From contig NW_027017963.1 in NCBI RefSeq assembly GCF_032854445.1, positions 288,018 to 352,017 on the forward strand: a stretch of 64,000 bases of DNA. Direction: 5' to 3'. Made by a program: the position numbers and the translations under genes. The notes beneath the pieces are model-generated. The model worked only from the letters and a program-made list of their open reading frames with translations, was not told where the DNA came from and did not search any database. The DNA is from Liolophura sinensis. Lineage: Eukaryota; Mollusca; Polyplacophora; Chitonida; Chitonidae. This document shows, piece after piece, positions 59,873 through 64,000 of this stretch (positions are counted from its first letter, which is position 1; every line of letters starts with the position of its first letter).

Positions 59873-62800
59873 AATACTTTTGGCTGTAGCCACAAATGAA
59901 TAATCAATGATGTCAAGATCACGTGCCCAGCAACGGCTCTTACTCCATGGAAACCAAGGAAATTTGCAATTTTTCAACAGCTGGAGATGCCTGGCCCAAT
60001 TGCGCATCCTTTGGCACCTTATTGATGTGGGTCAGTGTTCAATTGTACTTTTTACAGCGGATTGTATCAAGTACCTTTTGTTTTTTTTATATACAAATGG
60101 TGTGGTTTTTCTACATGTAGATAAAGACATTGAGTTTGTCTTCGACTTAGAAGTAAGACATTTGCTGGGTGAGATAAATGGGCTTGGCCCAAAGATTTGA
60201 CGTCGTCTGGGCTACCGAAGGGCACATAACTTATAATGAAAAGTTGAATATAGTAATGACCAGTGGCGATTGTACATAGTTAATGTAGCCGATTTCAATT
60301 CGCAAAAAGACCAGGCAAAAATCCAAAAGTGGAAAAACTGTTCCAATGCTGCTGGTAAGAGGCTAATCCGACGTATTTTGTGACGAGAAATCGAATGGTG
60401 CAAACCGCGTTGCTCTCCAACCAATACTTTTGGCTGTAGCCACAAATGAATAATCAATGATGTCAAGATCACGTGCCCAGCAACGGCTCTTACTCCATGG
60501 AAACCAAGGAAATTTGCAATTTTTCAACAGCTGGAGATGCCTGGCCCAATTGCGCATCCTTTGGCACCTTATTGATGTGGGTCAGTGTTCAATTGTACTT
60601 TTTACAGCGGATTGTATCAAGTACCTTGTGTTTTTTTTATATACAAATGGTGTGGTTTTTCTACATGTAGATAAAGACATTGAGTTTGTCTTCGACTTAG
60701 AAGTAAGACATTTGTTGGGTGAGTTAAATGGGCTTGGCCCAAAGATTTGACGTCGTCTGGGCTACCGAAGGGCACATAACTTATAATGAAAAGTTGAATA
60801 TAGTAATGACCAGTCGCGATTGTACATAGTTAATGTAGCCGATTTCAATTAGCAAAAAGACCAGGCAAAAATCCAAAAGTAGAAAAACTGTTCCAATGCT
60901 GCTGGTAAGAGGCTAATCCGACGTATTTTGTGACGAGAAATCGAATGGTGCAAACCGCGTTGCTCTCCGACCAATACTTTTGGCTGTAGCCACAAATGAA
61001 TAATCAATGATGTCAAGATCACGTGCCCAGCAACGGCTCTTACTCCATGGAAACCATAGAAATTTGCAATTTTTCAACAGCTGGAGATGCCTGGCCCAAT
61101 TGCGCATCTTTTGGCGCCTTATTGATGTGGGTCAGTGTTCAATTGTACTTTTTACCGCGGACTGTATCAAGTACCTTGTGTTTTTTTATATACAAATGGT
61201 GTGGTTTTTCTACATGTAGATAAAGACATTGAGTTTGTCTTCGACTTAGAAGTAAGACATTTGCTGGGTGAGTTAAATGGGCTTGGCCCAAAGATTTGAC
61301 GTCGTCTGGGCTACCGAAGGGCACATAACTTATAATGAAATGTTGAATATAGTAATGACCAGTCGCGATTGTACATAGTTAATGTAGCCGATTTCAATTA
61401 GCAAAATGACCAGGCAAAAATCCAAAAGTGGAAAAACTGTTCCAATGCTGCTGGTAAGAGGCTAATCCGACGTATTTTGTGACGAGAAATCGAATGGTAC
61501 AAACCGCGTTGCTCTCCGACCAATACTTTTGGCTGTAGCCACAAATGAATAATCAATGATGTCAAGATCACGTGCCCAGCAACGGCTCTTACTCCATGGA
61601 AACCAAGGAAATTTGCAATTTTTCAACAGCTGGAGATGCCTGGCCCAATTGCGCATCCTTTGGCACCTTATTGATGTGGGTCAGTGTTCAATTGTACTTT
61701 TTACCGCGGATTGTATCAAGTACCTTGTGTTTTTTTTATATACAAATGGTGTGGTTTTTCTACATGTAGATAAAGACATTGAGATTGTCTTCGACATAGA
61801 AGTAAGACATTTGCTGGGTGAGTTAAATGGGCTTGGCCCAAAGATTTGACGTCGTCTGGGCTACCGAAGGGCACATAACTTATAATGAAAAGTTGAATAT
61901 AGTAATGACCAGTCGCGATTGTACATAGTTAATGTAGCCGATTTCAATTCGCAAAAAGACCAGGCAAAAATCCAAAAGTAGAAAAACTGTTCCAATGCTG
62001 CTGGTAAGAGGCTAATCCGACGTATTTTGTGACGAGAAATCGAATGGTGCAAACCGCGTTGCTCTCCGACCAATACTTTTGGCTGTAGCCACAAATGAAT
62101 AATCAATGATGTTAAGATCACGTGCCCAGCAACGGCTCTTACTCCATGGAAACCAAGGAAATTTGCAATTTTTCAACAGCTGGAGATGCCTGGCCCAATT
62201 GCGCATCCTTTGGCACCTTATTGATGTGGGTCAGTGTTCAATTGTACTTTTTACAGCGGATTGTATCAAGTACCTTTTGTTTTTTTTATATACAAATGGT
62301 GTGGTTTTTCTACATGTAGATAAAGACATTGAGTTTGTCTTCGACTTAGAAGTAAGACATTTGCTGGGAGAGTTAAATGGGTTTGGCCCAAAGATTTGAC
62401 GTCGTCTGGGCTACCGAAGGGCACATAACTTATAATGAAAAGTTGAATATAGTAATGACCAGTCGCGATTGTACATAGTTAATGTAGCCGATTTCAATTA
62501 GCAAAAAGACCAGGCAAAAATCCAAAAGTAGAAAAACTGTTCCAATGCTGCTGGTAAGAGGCTAATCCGACGTATTTTGTGACGAGAAATCGAATGGTGC
62601 AAACCGCGTTGCTCTCCGACCAATACTTTTGGCTGTAGTTACAAATGAATAATCAATGATGTCAAGATCACGTGCCCAGCAACGGCTCTTACTCCATGGA
62701 AACCAAGGAAATTTGCAATTTTTCAACAGCTGGAGATGCCTGGCCCAATTGCGCATCCTTTGGCACCTTATTGATGTGGGTCAGTGTTCAATTGTACTTT

Positions 62801-63920
62801 TTACAGCGGATTGTATCAAGTACCTTGTGTTTTTTTTATATACAAATGGTGTGGTTTTTCTACATGTAGATAAAGACATTGAGTTTGTCTTCGACTTAGA
62901 AGTAAGACATTTGCTGGGTGAGTTAAATGGGTTTGGCCCAAAGATTTGACGTCGTCTGGGCTACCGAAGGGCACATAACTTATAATGAAAAGTTGAATAT
63001 AGTAATGACCAGTCGCGATTGTACATAGTTAATGCAGCCGATTTCAATTCGCAAAAAGACCAGGCAAAAATCCAAAAGTAGAAAAACTGTTCCAATGCTG
63101 CTGGTAAGAGGCTAATCCGACGTATTTTGTGACGAGAAATCGAATGGTGCAAACCGCGTTGCTCTCCGACCAATACTTTTGGCTGTAGCCACAAATGAAT
63201 AATCAATGATGTCAAGATCACGTGCCCAGCAACGGCTCTTACTCCATGGAAACCAAGGAAATTTGCAATTTTTCAACAGCTGGAGATGCCTGGCCCAATT
63301 GCGCATCCTTTGGCACCTTATTGATGTGGGTCAGTGTTCAATTGTACTTTTTACAGCGGATTGTATCAAGTACCTTGTGTTTTTTTTATATACAAATGGT
63401 GTGGTTTTTCTACATGTAGATAAAGACATTGAGTTTGTCTTCGACTTAGAAGTAAGACATTTGCTGGGTGAGTTAAATGGGTTTGGCCCAAAGATTTGAC
63501 GTCGTCTGGGCTACCGAAGGGCACATAACTTATAATGAAAAGTTGAATATAGTAATGACCAGTCGCGATTGTACATAGTTAATGTAGCCGATTTCAATTA
63601 GCAAAAAGACCAGGCAAAAATCCAAAAGTAGAAAAACTGTTCCAATGCTGCTGGTAAGAGGCTAATCCGACGTATTTTGTGACGAGAAATCGAATGGTGC
63701 AAACCGCGTTGCTCTCCGACCAATACTTTTGGCTGTAGCCACAAGTGAATAATCAATGATGTCAAGATCACGTGCCCAGCAACGGCTCTTACTCCATGGA
63801 AACCATAGAAATTTGCAATTTTTCAACAGCTGGAGATGCCTGGCCCAATTGCGCATCCTTTGGCACCTTATTGATGTGGGTCAGTGTTCAATTGTACTTT
63901 TTACAGCGGATTGTATCAAG
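59873..63920. repeat. Satellite block II, copy d
   Basis: Matches copy b (36.25-40.3 kb) marker by marker at a constant 23624-bp offset: GTGGCGATTG (60263), TTTACCGCGGAC (61152), TGGTACAAACC (61495), TCGACATAG (61791), ATGTTAAGATC (62110), CTGTAGTTAC (62636), ATGCAGCCG (63042) and CACAAGTGAAT (63742). It probably runs past the window end. Copy b has CCTTTTGTTTT and TTTTTATGCATG near 40302-40340 where copy d has the common form. Confidence 0.75.
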
Positions 63921-64000
63921 TACCTTGTGTTTTTTTTATATACAAATGGTGTGGTTTTTCTACATGTAGATAAAGACATTGAGTTTGTCTTCGACTTAGA

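Larger units (their letters stand above)
47831..64000. repeat. 550-bp satellite array, right arm (30 monomers)
   Basis: The same satellite resumes in the same orientation and in exact phase with the left arm: the monomer interrupted at 41675 is completed at 47831. Thirty further unit starts follow (motif ATGTCAAGATCACGTG near 47940, 48490 and so on to 63757), the last cut by the window end. Length departures are four T7 units (starting about 50105, 55605, 58354, 60973), one T9 unit (53404), a cluster of single-base indels at 54290-54960 and a 130-bp deletion at 59394. Much of this arm (51.2-64.0 kb) is a rearranged copy of the left arm at 31.9-40.3 kb. Confidence 0.98.

Overview
The window is eukaryotic, almost certainly metazoan. 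Nearly all of it is one head-to-tail satellite DNA with a 550-bp monomer. A single 6.16-kb non-LTR retrotransposon (LINE) interrupts the array at 41676-47830. I see no host single-copy gene, rRNA, tRNA or CRISPR array. The style of the LINE (APE endonuclease plus reverse transcriptase, no RNase H, short-repeat tail, CR1/L2 group) is common in molluscs, other lophotrochozoans, cnidarians and lancelets. A marine invertebrate is therefore a reasonable guess, but the sequence does not prove it.

Layout. Positions 1-41675 hold 75 complete monomers plus most of a 76th. That 76th monomer is split by the LINE at monomer position 478 and resumes at 47831. Another 30 monomers follow to 64000, the last cut off by the window edge. 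Length bookkeeping closes exactly: every departure from 550 bp is explained by T7/T8/T9 variation in one T-run, a few single-base indels, one 65-bp-for-25-bp replacement at 20821-20845 and one 130-bp deletion at 59394.

Higher-order structure is clear. A large block is present twice in direct orientation (about 7690-19650 and 20846-31670), and the second copy starts exactly at the 25-bp scar. Inside both copies a three-monomer (1649-bp) higher-order repeat runs. A second family of blocks recurs at about 31.9, 38.5, 51.2 and 62.1 kb. The first three of these are each 12 monomers apart once the LINE is subtracted, so the LINE landed in an array already carrying this structure.

The LINE has a 5' leader, an ORF1 (coiled coil plus RNA-binding-type C-terminus) broken by two frameshifts, a 966-bp spacer, a long intact ORF2 frame (2A-like NPGP motif, APE endonuclease, reverse transcriptase), a C-terminal part with a CCHC motif displaced by two more frameshifts, a 3' UTR with a stem-loop, AATAAA, and an (AAATT)-type tail. 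It is probably a young copy that cannot make full-length proteins.

The most interesting observations are as follows. All three structural breakpoints visible at base resolution (LINE insertion, duplication scar, 130-bp deletion) fall within monomer positions 474-492. The scar filler is copied from both strands of one site about 200 bp away in the monomer, a polymerase-theta-like signature. ORF2 carries a 2A-like motif.
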